Of a DNA stretch of 64,000 nucleotides, positions 18,984 to 27,199 are shown piece by piece (the stretch's first letter is position 1; each line of letters begins with the position of its first letter). The stretch covers positions 434,001-498,000 of the forward strand of contig JAWKXO010000003.1 in assembly GCA_041396985.1 (NCBI GenBank), written 5' to 3'. The notes beneath the pieces are model-generated. The model did no database searches. It was not told the origin of the DNA and saw only the letters and a program-made list of their open reading frames with translations. This stretch comes from Emcibacteraceae bacterium. Lineage in GTDB: Bacteria > Pseudomonadota > Alphaproteobacteria > Sphingomonadales > Emcibacteraceae. Both the position numbers and the translations under genes were made by a program.

Positions 18984-19787
18984 TTAATCAAATAAACCCA
19001 AGCCATTTTCTTTTATAAAATCATGAATATGAAAAGCGAGAATTTCCGGCTGTTCAATGGGTGGGAGATGCCCTGCTCCGTCGATACGAACAAAGGTTGC
19101 ATCCTCTATCATCATAGCCATATCCTGTACATTTTTGGGTGTGGTCACCAGATCTTCATCGCTCGCTATGCAAAGAGCAGGCACAGAAATCTTTTCCACA
19201 TAATGGCTTAGGTCTGTCATCCGAATGGCTTCGCAGGTTGCCACATATCCTTCCAGAGGTGTCCGTGTAAGCATATTTTTCCAGCCCACTATTTCTGATT
19301 TATTTTCTGACTTGAACCGGGCAGAAAACCATCTGTCCAAAATGGCATCAGCTTGTGATTTTATGCCCTCGCTTCTAATCAGCCTGATACGCTCCTTCCA
19401 GAAGTCCTCAGTACCGATGCGCGGTGCCGTGTTGCAAAGGATCACACCCCTTAATCGATTTGGGAATGTGCTGGCTACCTGTTGGGCAATCATACCCCCT
19501 ACCGAGATGCCGCAAAGAATGGCTTTTTCAATTTTCAGATAATCCATCAGGGCAATAACATCCTGGCTCAGCATTTTAATGGTACAGGGTGTGTTTGAAA
19601 TATCCGACAGACCATGACCACGTTTATCAAAGCGGATTATACGGTATGTTTTATCCAGATATTTTGAAAGGCTGTCCCAGAGTCTCAGATCAGTTCCCAG
19701 AGAATTACAGAATATTATCACCGGTCCTTTTCGGGAGCCGGTATCTTTATAGTGTATATTAGTTTCATTAATTGATGCGATTTTCAT
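18984..19787 (-). CDS. Alpha/beta hydrolase, PcaD (3-oxoadipate enol-lactonase)-like
   Basis: A 267-aa alpha/beta hydrolase. The oxyanion region is FCNSLGTDLRLWD, followed by RFDKRGHGLSD, the nucleophile elbow GISVGGMIA (Ser about residue 95) and a C-terminal His in GAGHLPPIEQPE. These strings are close to PcaD and its many look-alikes. It is tempting to tie it to the PcaIJF-like genes at 4.4-8.3 kb, but it lies 10 kb away on the other strand with no other protocatechuate genes, so I keep the call at family level. It may be the first gene of the unit running to glpV. Confidence 0.7.
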   Translation of the reverse strand: MKIASINETNIHYKDTGSRKGPVIIFCNSLGTDLRLWDSLSKYLDKTYRIIRFDKRGHGLSDISNTPCTIKMLSQDVIALMDYLKIEKAILCGISVGGMIAQQVASTFPNRLRGVILCNTAPRIGTEDFWKERIRLIRSEGIKSQADAILDRWFSARFKSENKSEIVGWKNMLTRTPLEGYVATCEAIRMTDLSHYVEKISVPALCIASDEDLVTTPKNVQDMAMMIEDATFVRIDGAGHLPPIEQPEILAFHIHDFIKENGLGLFD

Positions 19788-20326
19788 TTTCTAAACCGGA
19801 TTATTGAACAGCTTCATGATATTGAATTGAACTGATAAAACAAGACAAGAAAAATATATTTTAATTTAAAGACTACTGATGACAGCAAAGGGTAAATTTT
19901 TTTTCTTTCATCAAAAAAACCGGCATCACAGCCTGATAAAAATTAAAAGAAAAAGAAAAAAACAATAAAATTTTATCAAATGCACTTTTAATCTTCTTTA
20001 TAGTGCCTATATGTACCATTAGTAAAATACAGCCTTGATCAATTGCGCCATAGATTGCCTCAGTCATAGGTCTTTATGAGTTGGCTATTGAAAAAATGTT
20101 ATTTCCAGTGAAGGAGGAATTTCAAAAGGCTTGACAAGCGTTCCCTGTTTTAATTATATAGTGATCGCTACAAAAACAAAAAGTTCAGTTTAAATTATGA
20201 GTTTCCGGTAAATTATAAAATTCATTAGAAGCATTTACTTTTGTCGTTGTTAATATTATTAAGTGCTTCATTAATTCAGATGCATAATTAAATGCATTAA
20301 CCAAAATGAGAGTAAAGGGTATAATT
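19788..20326. other. Long AT-rich intergenic region upstream of the RND efflux genes
   Basis: About 540 bp separate the divergent hydrolase (start 19787) and the RND membrane fusion gene (start 20327). A 64-codon minus-strand frame at 19873-20067 has no ribosome site and no family resemblance, and I do not call it. A sigma-70-like promoter is present at 20131-20160. No TetR or MarR regulator gene for the pump is found here. Confidence 0.5.
20131..20160 (+). promoter_or_regulatory. Candidate sigma-70 promoter for the RND operon
   Basis: A perfect -35 TTGACA at 20131-20136 is followed, after 18 bp, by TATATA at 20155-20160 (four of six matches to TATAAT). It lies about 165 bp upstream of the GTG start of the membrane fusion gene. 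The 5' leader would be long, leaving room for a regulator site, but no clear operator was seen. Confidence 0.4.
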
Positions 20327-21472
20327 GTGTCAAATCGAATAGTGATCATTGCTGTCACTGTCGTGATTATTGCTGTTGGCGCATGGTATATGATGTCATC
20401 AGGTCCACAATCAGGCAGTCAGATGGGGGCAATGGGCCAAATGCCACCTACAGCCGTCTCAGTCCTTACATTAAAGGAAGAGACTATTAACCGTGAAGAA
20501 ATTCTTCCCGGGCGTGTTTCGGCATTTAGACAGGCGGAAATCAGACCACAGGTAAATGGTATTATCATAAGCCGTCTTTTTGATGAAGGCTCGCTGGTCA
20601 AGCAGGGACAGGCCCTCTACCAGATTGATGATACGCCATATAAGGCGGCACTGGCCAGTGCCAAAGCCGATCTTGTCAGTGCGGAAGCCAACCTGAAAGC
20701 GGTAACGGCAAAAGAAGCCAGATATCGGGAACTGCTGAAAACAAATGCAGTAAGTGGTCAGGCCTATGATGATGTCAAAGCCGATCTTGATAAAGCGGTT
20801 GCGTCAATTGCAGTGGCCAAGTCATCTGTGGAAGTGGCGGAAGTTAATCTTGGTTATACGCGCGTTTATGCGCCGATTGATGGCCGTATTGGAAGATCAT
20901 CGGTAACTGAAGGGGCGCTGGTTACTACAAATCAGTCTGACAGCCTTTCCATGATTACGCAGCTTGATCCCATCTATGTTGATATTAATCAGCCGGGTGT
21001 TGAATCATTGCGTCTTAGAAATGAACTGTCGGATAAAGATAATATCCCTGTTGAAATTATCATCGACAGCACATCAGGGATGGTTCATCCACAAAAAGGT
21101 AAACTGATATTTTCAGATGTCGTAGTTGATGAAACAACCGGGTCAGTAGGATTGCGGGCTTTGGTGCCCAACCCGAACCAGACTTTGCTGCCAGGACTAT
21201 TTGTTCGTGCAAAGATTGAGTTGGGTGAGCGTCCAGCCGTTTTGGTGCCGCAGCGTGCGACAACAAGAAATCCCGACGGCAATTTGTTGGTCTGGGCAGT
21301 TGATGCTGAAAATAAAGTTGCGCCAAGGCCAATTACCGTTGCGGGGGATTATGGTGATCAGTGGATTGTGGCTTCAGGTGTTGAAGCGGGCACAACAATT
21401 GTTATTGAAGGATACCAGAAAATTCGCCCGGGAATGACTGTGTCGCCAGCTCCATGGGTAGCGGCACAATAG
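20327..21472 (+). CDS. RND efflux membrane fusion protein (AcrA/MexA-like)
   Basis: I prefer the GTG at 20327, with AAAGGG at 20314-20319, over the ATG at 20306, which has no ribosome site; this gives 381 aa. The N-terminus is a signal anchor (RIVIIAVTVVIIAVGAWYM). Next come the lipoyl/barrel-sandwich segments (EIRPQVNGIIISRLFDEGSLVKQGQALYQID and VYAPIDGRIGRSSVTEGALV), a coiled-coil hairpin between them, and the beta-barrel region. These define the periplasmic adaptor of a tripartite HAE1 pump. It is followed 35 bp on by the RND transporter. No outer-membrane factor gene is adjacent, so a TolC-like partner must be encoded elsewhere. Confidence 0.9.
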   Translation: MSNRIVIIAVTVVIIAVGAWYMMSSGPQSGSQMGAMGQMPPTAVSVLTLKEETINREEILPGRVSAFRQAEIRPQVNGIIISRLFDEGSLVKQGQALYQIDDTPYKAALASAKADLVSAEANLKAVTAKEARYRELLKTNAVSGQAYDDVKADLDKAVASIAVAKSSVEVAEVNLGYTRVYAPIDGRIGRSSVTEGALVTTNQSDSLSMITQLDPIYVDINQPGVESLRLRNELSDKDNIPVEIIIDSTSGMVHPQKGKLIFSDVVVDETTGSVGLRALVPNPNQTLLPGLFVRAKIELGERPAVLVPQRATTRNPDGNLLVWAVDAENKVAPRPITVAGDYGDQWIVASGVEAGTTIVIEGYQKIRPGMTVSPAPWVAAQ

Positions 21473-21507
21473 TCTAAAAACTAATTTAGGGTATTAGGAA
21501 AGATATT

Positions 21508-24500
21508 ATGGCTCGATTTTTTATTGAACGTCCGGTATTTGCATGGGTTATTGCAATTGTTGTGATGCTGGCGGGCGTGCTTTCCATTCGCTCGCTGCCG
21601 GTAGAACTTTATCCGCAGGTGGCTCCGCCGACAGTTTCTATTATGGCATTCTATCCGGGTGCGTCGGCAGAAACGGTGGAAAATGCGGTCACGCAGGTGA
21701 TCGAGCAGCGACTTGTGGGGATTGATAACCTTCGTTATTTTTCTTCAAGCAGCCTTGATGGCTCGGCAGTAATCACGCTTACTTTTGAGCCGGGAACAGA
21801 CCCGGATATTGCACAGGTACAGACCCAAAATAAAGCGCAAGGCGCGCTGACCCAGTTGCCGCAGGAAGTACAGGCCCTTGGCCTTACTGTGGAAAAAGCA
21901 ACAAGAAACTTTCTGATTGTTGTTGGTCTTTATGCTGATGATGACAGCATGACTCAAAGCGAAATCGGGGATATTGCTGTTTCAACATTTCAGGATCAGC
22001 TTTCCCGGGTTAATGGCGTTGGAAGCACACAGGTTTTTGGTGCCCAGCACGCCATGCGTATTTGGCTGAACCCAGAAAAACTATTAAGCTATAATCTTAC
22101 ACCTGTTGAAGTTCAGGATGCCGTTCGAGTTCAAAATACCGATGTTTCCGCCGGGCAGCTTGGCGCACTGCCGGCTGTTTCAGGACAGCAGCTTAATGCG
22201 ACCATTACAGCGCAGTCACGGCTTCAGACTGTCGAAGATTTCGGTAATATCATCCTGCGGATTAACACTGATGGGTCGCAAGTCAGACTTCGTGATGTGG
22301 CACGGCTAGAGCTCGGAACAGAAAATTATTCCGTTGTTGTTCGCTATAAAAGGAAGCCAGCCACAGGTATTGCGGTCAGCCTGACACCGGGCGCTAATGC
22401 ACTTGAAACAGCAAAAGCGGTTAAAGCAAGAGTGGCCGAACTGGCGGAATTTTTGCCAAAAGGCGTTAAATATATGTTCCCCTATGATACAGCGCCCTAT
22501 ATTCAGCTCTCCATTGAATCTGTGATTATCACATTGCTGGAAGCGGTCGGACTTGTGTTTGTGATTATGTTCCTGTTTCTGCAGAATATCAGGGCGACGC
22601 TGATCCCGACAATCGCGGTACCGATAGTTCTGCTGGGAACATTCGGGGTGCTTTCGGTCTTTGGATTTTCAGTGAATACATTAACGATGTTTGCGATGGT
22701 GCTGGCGATTGGTCTTTTGGTGGACGATGCCATTGTTGTGGTGGAAAATGTCGAACGGATTATGAGCGAAGAAGGATTGTCGCCAAAAGAAGCGACGAAG
22801 AAATCGATGGATCAGATCACCAGTGCGCTGGTGGGGATTGCTCTTGTGCTTTCAACTGTGTTCGTTCCGATGGCCTTTTTTGCCGGCTCTGCCGGGGTTA
22901 TTTACAGACAGTTTTCAATCACCATTGTCGCCGCGATGACCTTATCCGTTTTGGTCGCGCTTATTCTTTCACCGTCTTTATGTGCCACTTTCCTGAAAAA
23001 TGAAAAGGGCCATGCAAGACGTGCGGAAACAGGGTTCTTTGGTGCTTTTAACCGAAACTTTAACAAGGTGCGTAACTTTTATCAGAAAAGTACATCTTAT
23101 ATGGCGCGGCGCATTGCCCGGTTCTTCATGGTTTATTCAGCACTGGCAGCGGGGCTGATCTTGATCTTTGTTTCCTTGCCGACATCGTTCTTGCCCAACG
23201 AAGATCAGGGTATCATGATGATGCTCGTGAACACACCTCCCGGTGCGACGGCCGAGCGTACACTCGAAAGTGTTGCCAAAATTGAAGATTACTTCCTTGA
23301 TGGCCAGAAGGATAATGTCGAACATTTATTTACGGTCACCGGTTTTAGCTTCGCTGGGGCTGCTCAGAATAACGGAATGGGCTTTATCGGACTTAAAGAC
23401 TGGTCTGAGCGCACCCGCCCGGATCAAAGTGTCTTTGCAATATTCGGTCAGGCGATGGGGGCATTGTCGCAGATTAAAGATGCCATGGCCTTTACATTCT
23501 TCCCGCCGCCCATTCAGGAACTCGGTAATGCATCGGGGTTTGATTTCCATATTGTTGACCGGGCCGGTCTTGGTCATCAGGTTTTGATGAATGCACGAAA
23601 TCAGCTGCTCGGTGCGGCAGCACAGGATCCTTTGCTCTCAGGGGTGCGGCCAAACGGACTTAATGATGTGCCGCAGTTAAAAGTGGATATCGACAGCGAG
23701 AAAGCATCGGCCTTTGGTCTGTCGTTAAGCGATATTAACCGTACGTTGCAGATCGCGCTTGGCTCCAGTTATGTTAATGACTTCCTTGATAAAGGCAGGA
23801 TTAAGAGGGTTTATCTTCAGGCGGATGCAGATTTCCGCATGACGCCGGAGGATATCTATGACTGGCATGTCCGAAACAACAAGGGCGAAATGATCCCGTT
23901 CAGCAATTTTTCGACCACTAAATGGGAATATGGCTCGCCTAAACTTGAACGTTTTAACGGCATTGCCTCAATTAATATTCAGGGTTCCCCGGCACCGGGG
24001 GTCAGCTCCGGTGTCGCCATGGATGAAATTGAGAAAATAGTGGACACATTACCTGAAGGGATTGGTATTGAATGGTCCGGTCTCAGTTTTGAGGAAAAAC
24101 TTTCAGGGGCACAGGCGCCTGCGCTTTATGCCATTTCGATATTGGTTGTGTTCCTTTGTCTGGCCGCTCTTTATGAAAGCTGGGCTGTACCGCTTGCGGT
24201 TATGCTTGTGGTGCCGCTTGGTGTTCTTGGTGCGGTTATAGCCACCAAAATGTTTGGAATGGCCAATGATATTTATTTCCAGGTGGCGCTACTGACCACG
24301 GTTGGGCTTGCGTCCAAGAACGCTATTCTGATTGTGGAATTCGCCAAGAGCCAGTATGAGGCAGGCACCAGTCTGATGGAGGCAACGGCTCTTGCCGCGC
24401 GTCGCCGGTTCCGTCCGATTATTATGACCTCAATGGCCTTTGTTCTTGGGGTTTCACCAATGGCAATGGCTACTGGTGCGGGCTCCGGCTCGCAAAACGC

Positions 24501-24639
24501 GATTGGTATTGCGGTGATGGGCGGTATGCTTGCCGCGACATTCCTGGCGATTTTCTTTGTGCCGATGTTCTATATTGCCGTGGAAAAACTGTTCCATGGC
24601 GAAAGATCGGCGGTAAAGTCACCGGCACCGGCTGAGTAA
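21508..24639 (+). CDS. RND multidrug efflux transporter, HAE1 family (AcrB/MexB-like)
   Basis: A full-length 1043-aa RND pump with twelve membrane helices. It begins MARFFIERPVFAWVIAIVVML and contains GxLVDDAIVVVENVERIM in helix 4, with the proton-relay Asp pair, and NAILIVEFAKSQ in the C-terminal half. Two large periplasmic loops follow helices 1 and 7. HAE1 pumps export drugs, bile acids, solvents or autoinducers by proton antiport, and the substrate cannot be read from the sequence. It works with the fusion protein just upstream. A 12-bp hairpin lies between this gene and the next. Confidence 0.93.
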   Translation: MARFFIERPVFAWVIAIVVMLAGVLSIRSLPVELYPQVAPPTVSIMAFYPGASAETVENAVTQVIEQRLVGIDNLRYFSSSSLDGSAVITLTFEPGTDPDIAQVQTQNKAQGALTQLPQEVQALGLTVEKATRNFLIVVGLYADDDSMTQSEIGDIAVSTFQDQLSRVNGVGSTQVFGAQHAMRIWLNPEKLLSYNLTPVEVQDAVRVQNTDVSAGQLGALPAVSGQQLNATITAQSRLQTVEDFGNIILRINTDGSQVRLRDVARLELGTENYSVVVRYKRKPATGIAVSLTPGANALETAKAVKARVAELAEFLPKGVKYMFPYDTAPYIQLSIESVIITLLEAVGLVFVIMFLFLQNIRATLIPTIAVPIVLLGTFGVLSVFGFSVNTLTMFAMVLAIGLLVDDAIVVVENVERIMSEEGLSPKEATKKSMDQITSALVGIALVLSTVFVPMAFFAGSAGVIYRQFSITIVAAMTLSVLVALILSPSLCATFLKNEKGHARRAETGFFGAFNRNFNKVRNFYQKSTSYMARRIARFFMVYSALAAGLILIFVSLPTSFLPNEDQGIMMMLVNTPPGATAERTLESVAKIEDYFLDGQKDNVEHLFTVTGFSFAGAAQNNGMGFIGLKDWSERTRPDQSVFAIFGQAMGALSQIKDAMAFTFFPPPIQELGNASGFDFHIVDRAGLGHQVLMNARNQLLGAAAQDPLLSGVRPNGLNDVPQLKVDIDSEKASAFGLSLSDINRTLQIALGSSYVNDFLDKGRIKRVYLQADADFRMTPEDIYDWHVRNNKGEMIPFSNFSTTKWEYGSPKLERFNGIASINIQGSPAPGVSSGVAMDEIEKIVDTLPEGIGIEWSGLSFEEKLSGAQAPALYAISILVVFLCLAALYESWAVPLAVMLVVPLGVLGAVIATKMFGMANDIYFQVALLTTVGLASKNAILIVEFAKSQYEAGTSLMEATALAARRRFRPIIMTSMAFVLGVSPMAMATGAGSGSQNAIGIAVMGGMLAATFLAIFFVPMFYIAVEKLFHGERSAVKSPAPAE

Positions 24640-24677
24640 ACCTCGGATATTGTCATTCGAATATTTTAAAGATATGC

Positions 24678-24705
24678 TCTCCCCTGAAAAATATTTCAGG
24701 GGAGA
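24678..24705 (+). promoter_or_regulatory. RNA hairpin covering the ribosome-binding site of the next gene
   Basis: A perfect 12-bp stem, TCTCCCCTGAAA at 24678-24689 and its complement at 24694-24705, closes a 4-base loop (AATA). The 3' arm contains GGGGAG (24699-24704), the ribosome-binding site for the ATG at 24712. No T-run follows, so it does not look like an intrinsic terminator. Folding would hide the ribosome site and limit translation of the secreted NTF2-like protein. It could also act as an mRNA-stabilising 3' end for the RND transcript. Confidence 0.6.
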
Positions 24706-24711
24706 AGTCAT

Positions 24712-25173
24712 ATGTTAAAAATTATCCTTAATGCAGTCATCATCACTTTTCTGGGGATAAGTTTTTCCAGTGCTGAAAGCAGTATGATGGAAAAAGCCGC
24801 TGTTCAGAAAGTGCTTGATCAGGTATTTACTGCTATGCGGTCCGGGGATGCCGATACCTTAAAAACCCTGATCCTTGCCGATACACCGCTTGACCGGGCC
24901 AACCCGGATAAGCCCGTGACCCGTGGCATTTCAAAAGACTGGATCGACTGGGTCAGTACCTTAAAACCAGGGCAGGCGGACGAACAGATTTTTGATGTCA
25001 AAATTCATGTGGAAGGGCCTTTGGCGGTTGCCTGGGCACCTTTTACTATTGCCCTTGATGGGGAACTTAAATCATGCGGCGTTAATCAGTTTACTCTTGT
25101 CAAACAATCTGAAGGCTGGCGGGTTGCCTATCTTATTGATACCCATACGCCGGAAAAATGCCTGCCGAAGTGA
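24712..25173 (+). CDS. Secreted NTF2-like/SnoaL-like (DUF4440-type) protein
   Basis: A 153-aa protein with a Sec signal peptide (LKIILNAVIITFLGISFSSAES). The mature part matches the cone-shaped NTF2-like fold: an N-terminal helix (AVQKVLDQVFTAMRSGDADTLKTLI), then strands with PLAVAWAPFTIALDGE and GVNQFTLVKQSEGWRVAYLIDT. Such proteins are often small-molecule binders or ketosteroid-isomerase-like enzymes, and no activity is claimed. The two Cys at the C-terminal side (CGVNQ and EKCLPK) could form a disulfide. Its translation may be limited by the hairpin immediately upstream. Confidence 0.65.
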   Translation: MLKIILNAVIITFLGISFSSAESSMMEKAAVQKVLDQVFTAMRSGDADTLKTLILADTPLDRANPDKPVTRGISKDWIDWVSTLKPGQADEQIFDVKIHVEGPLAVAWAPFTIALDGELKSCGVNQFTLVKQSEGWRVAYLIDTHTPEKCLPK

Positions 25174-25292
25174 GCAAGCGGTTCAGAAAATTTATTATAC
25201 GACTGACCAGATTTTCTGGATTAATCAAATTGTAGAGCAGGGTGAGCAGCTCGAACAATCGATTAAGGCGGAGTATCAATAACTGAGCATTT

Positions 25293-26579
25293 TTAATGGT
25301 CGGCAATAATTTTATAAACAGTCTCTAAGGTTTTATCATTACCAGCTATGTAGTCCGGCCAGGTGGTAATGATTTCAATGTCCGGTGTTATGCCAGCCGA
25401 ATTTTTATCCTGCAGGCGAAAAAATCTTTTGGAATAGGTAACCAGTAATCCAGAGGATGGAAGCGTGAAACTTCCCATATCCTGGGGGCCGTTTGGGTTG
25501 CCGCCTGTCGGCTCACCCACTATAGTTGCGTTTAAAAGTTGTCGGTATTGTGCGGTGTTTACTGCGGCAGCGGAAAATGTTTTACGATTGGTCAGAACAA
25601 ATACGCCTTTCTTCCAGTCAATCATATCAATTGTGTTCAGATAGGAAGCCAGTATAAGCCCGATAAACAGATCGCCCCCGTAATTATCCCTCATATCAAC
25701 GATAAGGTTTCTGGTTTTTGTTTTGGAAATTTTTTCCAAAAGATTTTGCGTGAAACTATTCATTTGTTCAAATGAAGGATATTTTGCAAATTTTATATAG
25801 ACGGCATTTTTATCCGGCAGAACCGAAAACCACAAACTATCAAGCCCTGCGGTATCCTGTTCACTTTTTGGTGGTAAATTCGGACCAATTTTTTGATAAG
25901 TTGACTGATTAATATTTTTTTCAAGGTCCGTCTTAATCTCAATTGTGGAAATAGTATTATCATCCTTTTGCAGGGTAAAATTTGCATGAGTAATGGTTTC
26001 GGTAATACCCATAGCATTTAAAATTTCCGCTATCATCATATAGCTTGATGTCCGGGTCAGACCGGAAAATTTATTTTCTGTGAAGGGGGTGATGGCTGAC
26101 ACTTCCGCAATAATTCGTTCCACCGGTGTGTCATTAATTGAAAGAATTTTTCGACCTATCAGGCCAGCATATTTTTCATCAGCCCCCACAATTCTGATGT
26201 CACCGTTAAAGTTAATCACTTCGATGGGAAAGCGGTGTAATTCACTGTTCCATAGTGGTATTGCGGTATGTCCATCACCCATGCCCCCACCAATATCATG
26301 GGTAAGACGCATCAGCTCGACTGTCACCTGAAAGTTAGTGAAGTTTGATGCATTTTTCTTTAGTGTCTCAAGTCTTTGATCGAACTCTTCTTTGCTGAGA
26401 TGGTGATAAAGATCAATATGATTTTTTTCCAGGTTTTCGCGGTAAACGTTCAAATCCGTCGACCAGTCATATGCGTATGAATTTGTACTTGCCAGAATGC
26501 TCAAAATGGCTGTGATCATTGATGACACTATTTTCCCGGTCATATTTGTTTTCCATTTTTTCATTATATTTCTGGTCAT
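25293..26579 (-). CDS. S41-family (C-terminal processing protease-like) peptidase, secreted
   Basis: A 428-aa protein with a signal peptide (GKIVSSMITAILSILASTNSYA). The S41 core is recognisable: a PDZ-like stretch (GLIGRKILSINDTPVERI), LIVDMRDNYGGDLFIG, and TNRKTFSAAAVNTAQYRQL, which holds the candidate catalytic Ser, followed by IVGEPTGGNPNG. It belongs to the group of non-CtpA S41 enzymes that carry an N-terminal helical domain. Its start codon overlaps the stop of a 33-codon membrane ORF (ATGA), supporting the first ATG (26579), although MKKWK five codons in is an alternative. Substrates are unknown. Confidence 0.75.
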   Translation of the reverse strand: MTRNIMKKWKTNMTGKIVSSMITAILSILASTNSYAYDWSTDLNVYRENLEKNHIDLYHHLSKEEFDQRLETLKKNASNFTNFQVTVELMRLTHDIGGGMGDGHTAIPLWNSELHRFPIEVINFNGDIRIVGADEKYAGLIGRKILSINDTPVERIIAEVSAITPFTENKFSGLTRTSSYMMIAEILNAMGITETITHANFTLQKDDNTISTIEIKTDLEKNINQSTYQKIGPNLPPKSEQDTAGLDSLWFSVLPDKNAVYIKFAKYPSFEQMNSFTQNLLEKISKTKTRNLIVDMRDNYGGDLFIGLILASYLNTIDMIDWKKGVFVLTNRKTFSAAAVNTAQYRQLLNATIVGEPTGGNPNGPQDMGSFTLPSSGLLVTYSKRFFRLQDKNSAGITPDIEIITTWPDYIAGNDKTLETVYKIIADH

Positions 26580-26677
26580 TGCGGTTTTTTCTTTCGATCT
26601 GTTAAAATGATGCTTTTAAAAGCAAATAATATGCCAATAAAAAAAGCTAATATAATCAATATTTTAACAAATTCCAT
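26576..26677 (-). CDS. Possible 33-aa single-span membrane protein coupled to the S41 peptidase
   Basis: A short frame on the minus strand begins MEFVKILIILAFFIGILFAF, one hydrophobic helix, and ends in a basic tail with DRKKKPQ. Its TGA overlaps the ATG of the S41 peptidase as ATGA, the arrangement of translationally coupled genes. No strong ribosome-binding site precedes it, so this rests on the overlap and the clean membrane-protein pattern. Confidence 0.4.
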   Translation of the reverse strand: MEFVKILIILAFFIGILFAFKSIILTDRKKKPQ

Positions 26678-26757
26678 GTTGAATTTAATTGGCTGATCTG
26701 TTCGTTAACGGACAGTATTGTTCATATTCGGACAACATAGAAGAATAGCTTCAGTTA

Positions 26758-26796
26758 AAACAAAAGGCCGCGGGTAAAGCGGCCTTTGATTTTGGT
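26758..26796. repeat. Left 39-bp direct repeat (att-like copy of the tRNA-Arg 3' end)
   Basis: It matches 28316-28354 with one mismatch (G at 26788 against A at 28346). It contains the hairpin described separately and ATTTTGGT, the complement of the encoded CCA tail and discriminator. Confidence 0.75.
26763..26787. terminator. Bidirectional-type terminator hairpin inside the left repeat
   Basis: A 9-bp perfect stem AAAGGCCGC / GCGGCCTTT around a 7-base loop (GGGTAAA), flanked by A-rich and T-rich sequence. It would insulate the cassette from the S41 peptidase unit. Confidence 0.65.
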
Positions 26797-26835
26797 TACT
26801 ATGTTTTTTTCACGAACTCTTAATATTTTGGTAAT

Positions 26836-26918
26836 ACTATAATATAGTTATAAAATAAACTTGATAAATAAGCTAGGCGATGTAGGTATTTGACTTTTGA
26901 AATTTAAAAGTACATTAT
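26836..26918 (+). promoter_or_regulatory. Candidate cassette promoter with upstream palindrome
   Basis: TTGACT at 26890-26895 and CATTAT at 26913-26918, 17 bp apart, form a plausible sigma-70 promoter 44 bp before the first cassette gene. A 13-bp palindrome ACTATA-A-TATAGT lies at 26836-26848 and could bind a regulator. Confidence 0.35.
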
Positions 26919-26961
26919 TGAGAAATGCTGTTTTTAAAGCAAAAAAGATTGGGGACACTAT

Positions 26962-27165
26962 ATGTCTAATGATACGCTAGAAGATAATAAATTAAAAATT
27001 TCCAATTCAAATTTCGTTGATCAGCACAAAAATATATTGGAAATGGCCGGGTATCCTGTGCACATTGAAAAGACCAATTTTCAATTTGACAGCAATGAAA
27101 TATTTGCTCCATGGGAACGTGTGCAGGTTGGCGATCAAATTTCGAATTCTACAAAGAAAGTTTAA
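26962..27165 (+). CDS. Small protein of unknown function, first gene of the tRNA-flanked cassette
   Basis: A 67-aa, mostly polar protein, acidic in its first third (MSNDTLEDNKLK) and with no membrane helix or Cys. It ends in VQVGDQISNSTKKV. I do not recognise the family. GGGGA at about 26951-26955 gives a fair ribosome site. It lies 34 bp upstream of the SDH-type protease gene in the same orientation and inside the same direct repeats, so the two are probably one functional unit. An inhibitor, adaptor or substrate of the protease are all possible, and none is shown. Confidence 0.55.
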   Translation: MSNDTLEDNKLKISNSNFVDQHKNILEMAGYPVHIEKTNFQFDSNEIFAPWERVQVGDQISNSTKKV

Positions 27166-27199
27166 TTTTTTAATTCTATTCTATTTTATTGGGGGGTAA

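Noticed and set aside
19873..20067. 64-codon minus-strand ORF
   Set aside because: No ribosome site, no family resemblance, and its composition matches AT-rich intergenic sequence.
24678..24705. Intrinsic terminator for the RND operon
   Set aside because: The stem is strong but no T-run follows on either strand, and it overlaps the next gene's ribosome site; kept as a regulatory hairpin instead.
26763..26787. Left hairpin as just an ordinary terminator of unrelated origin
   Set aside because: Identity with the tRNA-side copy continues beyond the stem through the CCA complement to 38 of 39 bases, more than chance hairpin similarity would give.
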